Translations under genes and position numbers: made by a program | NCBI GenBank assembly: GCA_021781515.1 | Contig: JAJXWR010000016.1 | Span: 1-38,462 of the forward strand | From: Pseudomonadota bacterium | GTDB taxonomy: Bacteria > Pseudomonadota > Gammaproteobacteria > Pseudomonadales > Moraxellaceae | Length of the DNA stretch: 38,462 bases | Direction: 5' to 3' | In this document: positions 24,780-33,102 of the stretch, piece after piece | Position numbering within the stretch: position 1 is the first letter of the stretch | Layout: each line of letters starts with the position of its first letter | Notes under the pieces: model-generated | Database searches by the model: none | Seen by the model: only the letters and a program-made list of their open reading frames with translations | What the model was told of the DNA's origin: nothing

Positions 24780-24862
24780 TGTGGGGATTGATCCCCCACA
24801 GGGTTTCTGTTTTCTCAAGACCCTGATGTTTAGTCGTTTTGATTAAATATTCGGGTCTTTTT
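24780..24862 (+). promoter_or_regulatory. Structured leader upstream of typA (possible attenuator)
   Basis: Two stem candidates follow each other. TGTGGGG/CCCCACA (24780-24786 with 24794-24800) is a strong 7-bp hairpin. AAGACCC (24817-24823) can pair with GGGTCTT (24853-24859) across a 29-base AT-rich loop and is followed by Ts (24860-24862), resembling a weak terminator 24 bp before the typA start. Whether it controls typA is inference. Confidence 0.35.
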
Positions 24863-24886
24863 ATTTGTAGATAATTTGAGGTTTTT

Positions 24887-26713
24887 GTGATTCAGCATTT
24901 GAGAAATATAGCCATCATTGCCCATGTGGATCATGGAAAGACCACTTTGGTTGATAAACTTCTGACCCAGTCGGGAACCTTGGGAGACCGTGCGGGCACG
25001 CTGGAACGGGTCATGGATTCCAATGATCTGGAAAAAGAGCGAGGTATTACCATTCTGGCCAAAAATACGGCCATTCGCTGGAAAGATCAGCGAACCGATA
25101 GAGAGTATCGGATCAATATTGTAGACACGCCGGGTCATGCGGATTTTGGGGGCGAGGTGGAACGGGTGCTGAGCATGGTGGATTCCGTGCTGTTGCTGGT
25201 AGATGCTGTCGATGGCCCGATGCCACAGACGCGTTTTGTTACCATGAAGGCATTTTCCCGAGGACTGCATCCGATCGTGGTGGTCAACAAGGTGGATCGT
25301 CCGGGAGCCAGACCGGGGTGGGTGGTGGATCAGGTGTTCGACTTGTTTGACCGATTGGGAGCCAGCGAATCACAACTGGATTTTCCGGTCGTTTATGCGT
25401 CTGCGTTGCTGGGAGTGGCGGGGCTTGAAGTCCAGCATCTCGCCGATGATATGCGACCTTTGTTTGAAACTGTGGTTGACCGGGTTAACCCGCCGGAAGT
25501 TAACGAATCCGGCCCGTTTCAGATGCAGATTTCTTCACTGGATTATTCCAGCTACGTGGGTGTGATTGGTATTGGTCGTATTCAGCGAGGCCAAGTAAAA
25601 ACCAATACACCAGTCGTTATTGTCGATCGTGAAGGCAAGCGCCGTTCGGGACGTATATTGCAGATTATGGGGCACATGGGTCTGCAACGCATCGAAGTTC
25701 CTGAGGCTGGTGCTGGTGATATTGTCTGCGTTACGGGGATGGAAGGCCTGAATATTTCTGACACCCTGTGTGATCCACAAGCGGTAGAAGCCTTACCGCC
25801 TCTTAGTGTCGACGAACCGACAGTGAGTATGACCTTCCAGGTGAATACCTCGCCCTTTGCCGGGCGGGAAGGCAAGTACGTGACGTCGAGAAACATCAAG
25901 GAACGTCTGGAACGTGAACTGTTGCACAATGTTGCCTTGCGGGTGGAGCCGACGGATAATCCGGATCGATTCAAAGTGTCAGGGCGTGGAGAACTGCATT
26001 TATCCGTACTCATTGAGAATATGCGCCGTGAAGGCTACGAGTTGGGTGTGTCCCGTCCGGAAGTCATTATGCGGGAAGTGGATGGGCAGAAGCAGGAACC
26101 CTTTGAGAGCGTTATTTTTGATGTAGAGGAACAGCATCAAGGGGTGGTCATGGAGCAGTTGGGGTTACGCAAAGGTGAAATGACCGATATGGTGCTCGAT
26201 GGCAAAGGCCGGGTACGGATTGAAGCCATTTTGCCCTCGCGGGGATTGATTGGCTTTCGTTCGGAGTTCCTGACCTTAACCTCCGGTACGGGGATTATGA
26301 CTTCCAGTTTTTCGCATTATGGCGTGCTTAAATCCGGTGAAGTGGGTCAGCGCAATAACGGGGTTCTGGTGTCCATGATTCATGGCACCTGTCTGGGTTA
26401 TGCCTTGTTCAATTTGCAGGAACGCGGGCGTTTGTTTGTGGAGCCGGGCACAGAAGTTTATGAAGGAATGGTGGTCGGACTGAATGCACGCGGCGAAGAC
26501 ATGGTGGTGAATCCGACGAAAGCCAAGCAATTGACCAATATTCGTGCCTCGGGGAGTGATGAGAACATTATCTTGACCCCGGCCGTGCGCTTTACCCTGG
26601 AACAGGCACTGGAGTTTATTGGGGATGATGAACTGGTTGAAGTGACGCCGAAAAGTATTCGTCTACGTAAACGCTACCTGAGCGAAACCGAACGGCGGCG
26701 AAATTCACGATAG
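24887..26713 (+). CDS. typA: Ribosome-associated GTPase BipA/TypA
   Basis: A 608-residue translational GTPase, full family length, that binds the ribosome and assists 50S assembly and growth under stress or cold. The G motifs are G1 [11 protein letters not shown]2 in RGITI, G3 [14 protein letters not shown] and G4 [10 protein letters not shown]. The BipA-specific C-terminal part has [20 protein letters not shown] and [15 protein letters not shown]. The start is GTG at 24887, five bases after GAGG, giving [20 protein letters not shown]. The gene converges on queG with a 24-bp gap. Confidence 0.97.
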   Translation: MIQHLRNIAIIAHVDHGKTTLVDKLLTQSGTLGDRAGTLERVMDSNDLEKERGITILAKNTAIRWKDQRTDREYRINIVDTPGHADFGGEVERVLSMVDSVLLLVDAVDGPMPQTRFVTMKAFSRGLHPIVVVNKVDRPGARPGWVVDQVFDLFDRLGASESQLDFPVVYASALLGVAGLEVQHLADDMRPLFETVVDRVNPPEVNESGPFQMQISSLDYSSYVGVIGIGRIQRGQVKTNTPVVIVDREGKRRSGRILQIMGHMGLQRIEVPEAGAGDIVCVTGMEGLNISDTLCDPQAVEALPPLSVDEPTVSMTFQVNTSPFAGREGKYVTSRNIKERLERELLHNVALRVEPTDNPDRFKVSGRGELHLSVLIENMRREGYELGVSRPEVIMREVDGQKQEPFESVIFDVEEQHQGVVMEQLGLRKGEMTDMVLDGKGRVRIEAILPSRGLIGFRSEFLTLTSGTGIMTSSFSHYGVLKSGEVGQRNNGVLVSMIHGTCLGYALFNLQERGRLFVEPGTEVYEGMVVGLNARGEDMVVNPTKAKQLTNIRASGSDENIILTPAVRFTLEQALEFIGDDELVEVTPKSIRLRKRYLSETERRRNSR

Positions 26714-26737
26714 ATTTGAAACGATAGAGCGAAAAAC

Positions 26738-27787
26738 TCAAGGGAGGTGCTGTTGCCGTGCTGCCCAGTGCGCATGTTCCTGAACCAGCGGGCTGTCTGA
26801 TGCCTGTAGTTGCCGGATCGCTTGGGTATTTTCGGCGCTGCGCCGAGCGTTGCCCAAGCCAACGGCGATGTTGCGTAAAAACCCGCTATAACCGCAACGG
26901 CGTAGGGCAGAGCCTTCGCTTAGGTTCATGTAGTCTTGCTCACTGAGACGGGCCAGATCGGCCAGCGAGCGTTGATGCAGGTGGTGGCGGACTTGTAGGT
27001 CGGTATCTTTAGCCAGTTGCGCATAACGGTTCCACGGGCATACCCACTGGCAGTCGTCACATCCGAAAATCCGGTTGCCAAAGGCCGGTCTTAGGGCTTC
27101 AGGGATCGGGTCCCTGGATTCGATGGTCCAGTAACTGATGCATAATGTGGCATCCAGTTGATACGGAGCGACCAGTGCCCGGGTCGGGCAAATATCCATG
27201 CAGGCCGAACAAGAGCCGCAGTGCGCCGTTTCCGGAAGATCAGCCGGCAGGGCGATACTCGTATATATTTCTCCGATATAAAAGGCCGAGCCAGCGGTAC
27301 GGTTCAGCAGCAGGGTGTTTTTGCCAATCCACCCCAGCCCTCCCTGCGCTGCCAGTGCTTTTTCCAGGACCGGTGCAGAATCAACAAACCCGCGTTGTAT
27401 GGAGCCTGGCACCTGTTCGTCGAGCCAATGGCACAACTGCGATAAACGTTTACGCAACACTTTGTGATAGTCCCGGCCTAAGGCATAGCGGGCAATATAG
27501 GCAGTATCTGGGTTGGCCAGTGCTTCATCGGTGTTCGCACCTTGTGGCCAGGACGGGTAAAGCAGACTGATGACACAACAACTTTCAGCCACCAGTTCCT
27601 TAATGATCCAACGTTTGGCACCGTGGCGAACCAGGTACGCCATAGTGCCGCCGTACCCTTTGTCCCACCACTGTTGTAGCCAGTCGCCATGCGCCTCTAA
27701 CAGCGGGTATGACACGCCCAGCCCAGAAAAACCCAAGGATAACGCTTTTTCGCACAAGTGGTCTTTTAGCAATGCCATCGTGACCAC
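26738..27787 (-). CDS. queG: Epoxyqueuosine reductase
   Basis: A 349-residue cobalamin-dependent iron-sulfur enzyme that reduces epoxyqueuosine to queuosine in tRNA, the last step of the Q pathway. Two 4Fe-4S motifs are visible: C190-x2-C-x2-C-x3-C200 (CGSCSACMDICP), and C216 with C243-x2-C-x3-C250 (FGCDDCQWVCPWN). FVDSAPVLEK with D136 matches the proposed catalytic Asp region, and LGWIGKNTLLL is a strong family signature. It is slightly shorter at the C-terminus than E. coli QueG. GTG at 27787 (AGGA 10 bases upstream) is used; an ATG at 27778 is possible. Confidence 0.95.
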   Translation of the reverse strand: MVTMALLKDHLCEKALSLGFSGLGVSYPLLEAHGDWLQQWWDKGYGGTMAYLVRHGAKRWIIKELVAESCCVISLLYPSWPQGANTDEALANPDTAYIARYALGRDYHKVLRKRLSQLCHWLDEQVPGSIQRGFVDSAPVLEKALAAQGGLGWIGKNTLLLNRTAGSAFYIGEIYTSIALPADLPETAHCGSCSACMDICPTRALVAPYQLDATLCISYWTIESRDPIPEALRPAFGNRIFGCDDCQWVCPWNRYAQLAKDTDLQVRHHLHQRSLADLARLSEQDYMNLSEGSALRRCGYSGFLRNIAVGLGNARRSAENTQAIRQLQASDSPLVQEHAHWAARQQHLP

Positions 27788-27832
27788 AATCGCTCAATCC
27801 TGAAATAATGAGTTGCCTGTGCCGATAATAAA

Positions 27833-28318
27833 TTATACCAACGCCACCGCAGATTGCTGACTTAAGGTCGTATTGATAAGCGCCAGAATTTCATCCTCAA
27901 TACGAAACCGTTCTTCCAGTGCCAATCCCAGATCGGAAAGATCAGAACTCAATCGGGCCTCCAGATCTTCGCAACTTTCATCACTATCGTATAAGTCGTT
28001 AAAACGCAGTGCCGAGTCGGTGCTGGGTTGCAAACGGCTATAAAGTCGTTGTACTTTTTCCCAGGTAGAGCCAACGTCCTGATCAATTTCCCGGGTCAGC
28101 CCGTCAAATATTTCAAAATGTGCTGCAGAAACATAATCCATCAGTAACTGGCAAAAATTTTGTATGCGTGTCCCTGTGGGAACGGTTTTGTTACTCAACG
28201 GCGATGTGGATTTGATTCCACACATCAACACCAGCAACTCCTGACGCTCTTTAAGCCAATTGCGTACCGCATGTTGTAACGGCTCCGGAAAAGAGGCATA
28301 AATCAGTGGCTCAGCCAT
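27833..28318 (-). CDS. Rsd/AlgQ-family anti-sigma-70 regulator
   Basis: A 161-residue cytoplasmic, mainly helical protein. Characteristic Rsd/AlgQ segments are NWLKERQELLVLMCG, FCQLLMDYVSAAHFEIFDGL (about 55-74), RLYSRLQPSTDSALRFNDLY and LGLALEERFRIEDEILALI. Rsd binds region 4 of the housekeeping sigma factor in stationary phase; AlgQ in pseudomonads influences alginate and virulence genes. The ATG at 28318 follows GGAG at 9 bases; an upstream TTG at 28333 is less likely. The dsbB gene lies upstream on the same strand, which matches the algQ-dsbH neighbourhood as I remember it from pseudomonads. Confidence 0.87.
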   Translation of the reverse strand: MAEPLIYASFPEPLQHAVRNWLKERQELLVLMCGIKSTSPLSNKTVPTGTRIQNFCQLLMDYVSAAHFEIFDGLTREIDQDVGSTWEKVQRLYSRLQPSTDSALRFNDLYDSDESCEDLEARLSSDLSDLGLALEERFRIEDEILALINTTLSQQSAVALV

Positions 28319-28416
28319 TCCATTACTCTCCAAAAAAACCGGACTATCCCGATAATCCTAGCATAGCCAAAAAAACTACGCAGTCAAGTGGTTATCACCG
28401 TCTCTGCATGTAACAT

Positions 28417-28953
28417 TCAAGAGCGATCCTTGCCCGCAACGAGTCTGTCGGACATAGATAGCGATTGGCGGAATTGCCAGCAAGAGAGAATAAACAGGCC
28501 GGCAAATGCCAATAGACTGTATTCTGGCAGGCTGAAGCCAAACAGCGTCCAGTCGATTTTGGCGCATTCACCAGAGCCACGCAAGACCATGCTGACTACT
28601 TTTTGCAAAGGAAAAACATCCAGCATATAATTCAGCCCCGGACCGCAATCCGGTACTTGGTCGGCAGGCAAGTGCTGAATCCATACCTGGCGTAACGCAA
28701 TACCCGCACCGGACACGCTGGAAAGGCCAAGTAATACGCTGTAGATTCGCTGTGCAATGTGTGATGTGTGAATGGTGCTGAGGTGCAATCCGGCGATAAG
28801 ACTGACGATGCCGGCACTGATGAGGGCGATCCGTTGAAAGATGCACAAGGGGCAAGGTTCAATGTGTTGCAGGTGTTGTAAAGTGAGCGCAAAGGCCATT
28901 CCAGACAGGCAAAATAAAAAGACCAGAAAAAAAAAGCGATGGGGGCTGAGCAT
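28417..28953 (-). CDS. dsbB: Disulfide bond formation protein DsbB
   Basis: A 178-residue inner-membrane protein with four membrane helices. It reoxidises DsbA and passes the electrons to quinones. Both redox pairs are present: C34/C37 in EPCPLCIFQR and C103/C130 (VPDCGPGLNYML ... LRGSGECAKIDW), at nearly the same spacing as E. coli DsbB. The ATG at 28953 follows AGGA by five bases; the longer frame to 29010 adds non-family residues. The FliL-like gene diverges from it. Confidence 0.94.
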   Translation of the reverse strand: MLSPHRFFFLVFLFCLSGMAFALTLQHLQHIEPCPLCIFQRIALISAGIVSLIAGLHLSTIHTSHIAQRIYSVLLGLSSVSGAGIALRQVWIQHLPADQVPDCGPGLNYMLDVFPLQKVVSMVLRGSGECAKIDWTLFGFSLPEYSLLAFAGLFILSCWQFRQSLSMSDRLVAGKDRS

Positions 28954-29051
28954 AATTGTCCTCGGGCAACAAAACAGGGCATAATTTACTGCTATTTTGC
29001 CACAGATCAAGGTAAGATGGCATAATGGATTGGCTAAGGAGATGTGGATTT

Positions 29052-29522
29052 ATGGCTGCTGTGTTTCAGTCAGTGTTGTCGGTGGCAAACCGCATGGGAG
29101 TTCGTCTGATCAGGTCAGGCGTGTTAGCGTCGCTGCTGATTTCTGGGGTGGTCTGGGCAGAGGGCGAGGAAGGTGGAGGGGGAGCGGTTCCTTACGTGGA
29201 TCTGGCCCCTTCTTTTGTTACTAATTTCGGTGGGACGAGTGCAGCCTCGAACGATGGTCCACGGTTTATCAAGGTGGATATCGCCTTGCGGGTGCCGAGT
29301 AGTGAAATAGCGGATGAAGTCAAATATCACATGCCTGCGTTGAGAAATTATATTCTGTTGTTGCTGGCGGCCCAGGACGTGCCAACGATGACCTCTCCCC
29401 AGGCACAAACCCTGTTGCGAGCGGCAATGCTTAAAGGCATCAATAAAATACTTAAACGCGAGGACGGCGCAAAAGTGCAGGTGACCGATGTCTTTTTTAC
29501 GGGATTTGTTATCCAGCAATAA
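29052..29522 (+). CDS. FliL-family protein with signal peptide (stand-alone)
   Basis: A 156-residue exported protein. A positively charged N-terminus and hydrophobic run (about 20-36, SGVLASLLISGVVWAEG) look like a cleavable signal peptide, followed by a Gly/Glu-rich spacer. From ~48 the sequence reads YVDLAPSFVTNF, RFIKVDIALRVPSSEIADEV, HMPALRNYILLLLAAQDV and LLRAAMLKGINKIL, ending VTDVFFTGFVIQQ. This is the FliL periplasmic stomatin-like fold and closing motif. FliL normally sits in the flagellar operon and supports stator torque; here no flagellar gene is adjacent and a cleaved signal replaces the usual anchor. The ATG at 29052 follows AAGGAG at 10 bases; 29025 is an alternative start. Confidence 0.8.
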   Translation: MAAVFQSVLSVANRMGVRLIRSGVLASLLISGVVWAEGEEGGGGAVPYVDLAPSFVTNFGGTSAASNDGPRFIKVDIALRVPSSEIADEVKYHMPALRNYILLLLAAQDVPTMTSPQAQTLLRAAMLKGINKILKREDGAKVQVTDVFFTGFVIQQ

Positions 29523-29538
29523 TCAGCGGTGCACTGTG

Positions 29539-30750
29539 TTAAACCGTACGCCAGGGAAGGCCGGTGTCTGAGCTGCCCAGCATTTTCAGGGCATCTTTTT
29601 TGCCGAGGTTCAAAGCCTCCTGCATAAATTCATGGTGAAAAAAAAGATAGCTCATCAGATCGCCACGTTTAGAACCTTTTCCCTGTACCAGCTGATGCAG
29701 AAAGGGAAAGTCCCAGTGCCGATGCCACCAGCGGCTGTGACCGTAATTGCGCTGGAATACCAGCTCCGCCATTTTTCCTAAATGACTACTGAGGCGTGGA
29801 CCAATAAACATCCATGGCAACGGCCGGTAAGTGCGGTTATTATGCGAGGTACTGGAGTGGTTCGCCGGATTATTCAGCAACATTCTGTTGATTTTTCTCA
29901 AGGTATGTACGTCTTCCACCATCCGGTCGGTTAATGCGGCTTTCAGTAAGTGTGAAATCGCATCATAAATATCCGGGGGCTGGTCCGTGACACTGTCGCT
30001 ACTGGAGTGCTCCAGAGGATCACCGGCAATAATCACCAGTTTATCTACACCCAGTGTAATGGCCGGTTTAATCGGGGCATTCATGCGCACACCGCCATCC
30101 ATATACCAGCCGGCTGCAGATTCAGGTTGATGCACATAGACCGGAGGAAATAGCACAGGTATCGCCGCAGAGGCCATGACGTGTTCAGGGGTCAGGCGAG
30201 CCGCAATATAATCAATGGCACGGGTATCGTCACTGTAGCGCAAGGGGATGTTGTCGCAAGGACAATGTTCTTGATAAAAAACGGCACTTCGACTTTCGTG
30301 ACAGGCAGTGGCAGTGACGGCGACTACTTCAAGGCCGCGGTGTAACCGGATATTTTCATGCAGGTTGTGCCAGTTCATGCGTTGTGCCAGGGTATGCGCC
30401 AGCGGATCAGCGGTCAGTATTCCAGGAATCCGGTGCGGCAGCCCCATCATTTGCCCGAAATACTGCAAACCGGCTTTTAAACCGCTGTTAAGGATAGGAG
30501 CGATCACATCCTTGCGGTAGATCGTAGCCCATACCGACCAGGCGGCCTCGGCGGCCTGCTGAGCTGGTAAATGGGCCAGCGAAGCGAACAGGACGGCATT
30601 GATGGCTCCCGCACTGGTGCCGACGAAGACATTTGGACGTTCCCCGCGCCGTTCCATTTCAGGCAACAGCATGGATAATACTCCGGCTTCATAGGCACCA
30701 CGGGCCCCACCGCCTGCCAGTACTACACCAATCCGAGGAGGTTGTGACAT
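29539..30750 (-). CDS. Patatin-like phospholipase (RssA/YlbK type)
   Basis: A 403-residue lipid acyl hydrolase with a Ser-Asp dyad. The oxyanion loop GGGARG (13-18), nucleophile elbow GTSAG with Ser46, and the Asp218 of YMDGGVRMN are all intact, as is HVMASAAIPVLFPP. The C-terminal ~150 residues extend beyond the core. No signal peptide, so it is probably cytoplasmic or peripheral. AAGGA lies about 11 bases before the ATG. It is the last gene of a minus-strand cluster, 38 bp after the NHL lipoprotein gene, and may act on membrane lipids in response to that system, though this is inferred. Confidence 0.92.
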   Translation of the reverse strand: MSQPPRIGVVLAGGGARGAYEAGVLSMLLPEMERRGERPNVFVGTSAGAINAVLFASLAHLPAQQAAEAAWSVWATIYRKDVIAPILNSGLKAGLQYFGQMMGLPHRIPGILTADPLAHTLAQRMNWHNLHENIRLHRGLEVVAVTATACHESRSAVFYQEHCPCDNIPLRYSDDTRAIDYIAARLTPEHVMASAAIPVLFPPVYVHQPESAAGWYMDGGVRMNAPIKPAITLGVDKLVIIAGDPLEHSSSDSVTDQPPDIYDAISHLLKAALTDRMVEDVHTLRKINRMLLNNPANHSSTSHNNRTYRPLPWMFIGPRLSSHLGKMAELVFQRNYGHSRWWHRHWDFPFLHQLVQGKGSKRGDLMSYLFFHHEFMQEALNLGKKDALKMLGSSDTGLPWRTV

Positions 30751-30788
30751 GGAGCATTTATTCCTTAAGTGGTTGTCGAGGTCGTTGC

Positions 30789-32999
30789 CTAATGCGTCAT
30801 TAGAATGGCCTGATCGGAGCTGATTAGCAAATGGCCTTGGCGATCCAGCGCCAGTCCCAGGGGTTGATAGAGGGATCCGGGAAATGGAGTGAGTTGATTT
30901 CCTGTAGAGCCGTTGGTCCCCACTAACGTACTGACTGTACCACTGGTATTTATTTTACGAATGACGTTGTTCATGGTATCGGCGATGTAAATATTACCCT
31001 GTTGGTCAACCGCCAATTGCGACGGGGCATTGAATTCAGCGGTAGCAACGGGGCCATCAACATATCCAGACGTTAATCCGCCAATCGTAGTGACCTGATT
31101 GCCGGAAATCTGGCGTATGGAATTATTGCCGGAATCGGCAACATAGATATTTCCTTTGCTATCGATGGCAATACCCCCTGGGTGATTGAATAACGCCGCA
31201 GTACCACTGCCATCCAGATTGCCGCTACTGCCACCTTGTCCGGCAATCGTCGAGACCTGGCCCTGAGGGGTGATCCTACGAATCGTATTACTGCCAGCAT
31301 CTGCGACATAAATATTATTGGTCGCATCAACAGCCAGTCCGATTGGGTTATAGAAAGCAGCAGCAGTGCCGGTACTGTCCAGGTAGGCTGCATATCCGAC
31401 ACCGGCGACGGTGGAGACCAACCCTTGTGGGGTGATTTTACGGATATCATCATTATTGTAATCGGCCACAAAAACATTACCTTGACTATCGAGAGCAATG
31501 CCGACGGGGTGGTTAAACAAGGCATTGCTGCCCTGTCCGTCTGCCAGTCCGGCACTTTGTCCTGAAGCACCGCCACCGGCCAGGGTAGAGACAACGCCAG
31601 CGGGGGTGATTTTGCGGATACAGTTATTGCCACTGTCGGCGACATATACATTACCGGCGGCGTCTGTCGCCAGTTGATTAGGTGCCATGAACAGCGCCGC
31701 AGTTCCTGCGCCATTGACGACCCCTTGTAGCGCCGGAGAACCGGCCATGGTTTTCACTGCAGTGGCGGCAGACCAGGAGCGAATGGCATTATTACCGGTA
31801 TCTGCAAAATAAAGTGTGCCATTGTACAGGCTGAGGCCCATCGGTGCATTGAGTAGATTGTTACTTCCGTCCATGAATCCGGGTGTCCCCGCCGTGCCAG
31901 CCACGACGTTGGCGGTGGATGCCAACGTGGCAGTACTGCCGGAATAGCTGACAGCCAGCGAATAGATGGCATGGGTTTGTGCATCGCTCACATAAAGGGT
32001 GGATGGCGTTGAACTGTTCGGCGCCAGCGCCAGACCCACAGGAGTGCTCAACACAGGGGTGGCGACACTGGGGGTACTGCAGAGGGTGGAGTTGATGCCG
32101 CATTGAATAATGCGAATGACATGGTTGCCGGAATCCGCAACAAAGAGATTGCCCTGTGCGTCGGGAACGAGCGCCAGCGGCGTGCTAAAGGTCACCGGGG
32201 TATAGGTGCCGGCGATGGTAATCGACAGGGTGGTCGATACCCAGGCAGGGACTGAAGCTCCGTAAGGAATGCTGAAACTCAGTTCGCGTAAAATCTGGTT
32301 GCCAGTGTCACTGACATACAGGTTGTTACTGCTATCAACGGCTATGCCAGCTGGGGCCTTGAATAAAATCTGATTACCGATGCCATCACTGTTGCCGCTC
32401 TTGCATTGCAGGGGGAGATTGCTGGGCGTAGTGCTGGAAGACGAAGTGGAAGTAGTGCTGGGCGTAGTGCTGGAAGACGAAGTGGAAGTAGCGCTGGAAG
32501 ACGAAGTAGTGGAAAATGTACAGACATTATCACCGGCCAGTGTGGTAACGACACCGGCAGGGGTGATTTCCCGGATATTATTGTTATTCGTGTCGGCGAC
32601 ATAAAGATTATTGTTGCTGTCAATGGCTATTGCGCTCGGGCCATTAAACTCGGCCTGGGTTCCTGTGCCATCTTTATAGCCCTGAACCCCGCCGGCGAAA
32701 AGGCTGACGACTCCCTGTGGGCTGACTTTTCGGATGGAATTGTTAAAGGTGTCCGCCACGAAAATAGTGCCGTTTGAGTCAGTGACTACGGCAGTTGGAT
32801 GATTGAAGGCGGCCAGTGTGGTGTTGCCATTGAGGTTACCCGGCCCACCGCTGTTACCTGCCAACACAGAGAGGCTGGAGGGCGCGGGTGTCGGGCCCAG
32901 TACCAGTGGAGGCAGTGCACTGGAGCCGGAGTGACCGCAACCGGCAGTGACCAACAGGCTGCCTAGTGCAACCGTAGCATAAAAACGACGACCACCCAT
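30789..32999 (-). CDS. NHL-repeat beta-propeller lipoprotein
   Basis: A 736-residue exported lipoprotein: the signal peptide ends in the lipobox LVTAGC (Cys21). About twelve NHL repeats can be counted, each of the form 'P-GIA-D--GN-YVADSGNN-IRKI'. A typical one reads FNHPGGIAIDSKGNIYVADS. This would fit two six-bladed propellers. A Ser/Thr/Pro-rich insert between the second and third repeats contains a 36-bp duplication. NHL propellers bind proteins, RNA or carbohydrate; here, outside the cytoplasm, a binding or scaffold role is likely. GGGGAAG precedes the ATG by seven bases. The gene sits between the hybrid kinase and patatin genes on the same strand. The ligand is unknown. Confidence 0.9.
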   Translation of the reverse strand: MGGRRFYATVALGSLLVTAGCGHSGSSALPPLVLGPTPAPSSLSVLAGNSGGPGNLNGNTTLAAFNHPTAVVTDSNGTIFVADTFNNSIRKVSPQGVVSLFAGGVQGYKDGTGTQAEFNGPSAIAIDSNNNLYVADTNNNNIREITPAGVVTTLAGDNVCTFSTTSSSSATSTSSSSTTPSTTSTSSSSTTPSNLPLQCKSGNSDGIGNQILFKAPAGIAVDSSNNLYVSDTGNQILRELSFSIPYGASVPAWVSTTLSITIAGTYTPVTFSTPLALVPDAQGNLFVADSGNHVIRIIQCGINSTLCSTPSVATPVLSTPVGLALAPNSSTPSTLYVSDAQTHAIYSLAVSYSGSTATLASTANVVAGTAGTPGFMDGSNNLLNAPMGLSLYNGTLYFADTGNNAIRSWSAATAVKTMAGSPALQGVVNGAGTAALFMAPNQLATDAAGNVYVADSGNNCIRKITPAGVVSTLAGGGASGQSAGLADGQGSNALFNHPVGIALDSQGNVFVADYNNDDIRKITPQGLVSTVAGVGYAAYLDSTGTAAAFYNPIGLAVDATNNIYVADAGSNTIRRITPQGQVSTIAGQGGSSGNLDGSGTAALFNHPGGIAIDSKGNIYVADSGNNSIRQISGNQVTTIGGLTSGYVDGPVATAEFNAPSQLAVDQQGNIYIADTMNNVIRKINTSGTVSTLVGTNGSTGNQLTPFPGSLYQPLGLALDRQGHLLISSDQAILMTH
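32421..32492 (-). repeat. 36-bp tandem duplication in the NHL lipoprotein gene
   Basis: A 36-bp unit at 32421-32456 is repeated at 32457-32492 with one difference at the last base, then continues as a partial copy. It encodes the Ser/Thr/Pro-rich insert and preserves the reading frame. Confidence 0.9.
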
Positions 33000-33102
33000 A
33001 AAATGCTTCCCCTTCGCAATGTTGAATCTTGGGCTCTAGTATGAGCCATTTTTTTGGTTTTTGTTTTGTGGTTATGTTGCTGGTGATTATTTGTTTAGAC
33101 AA

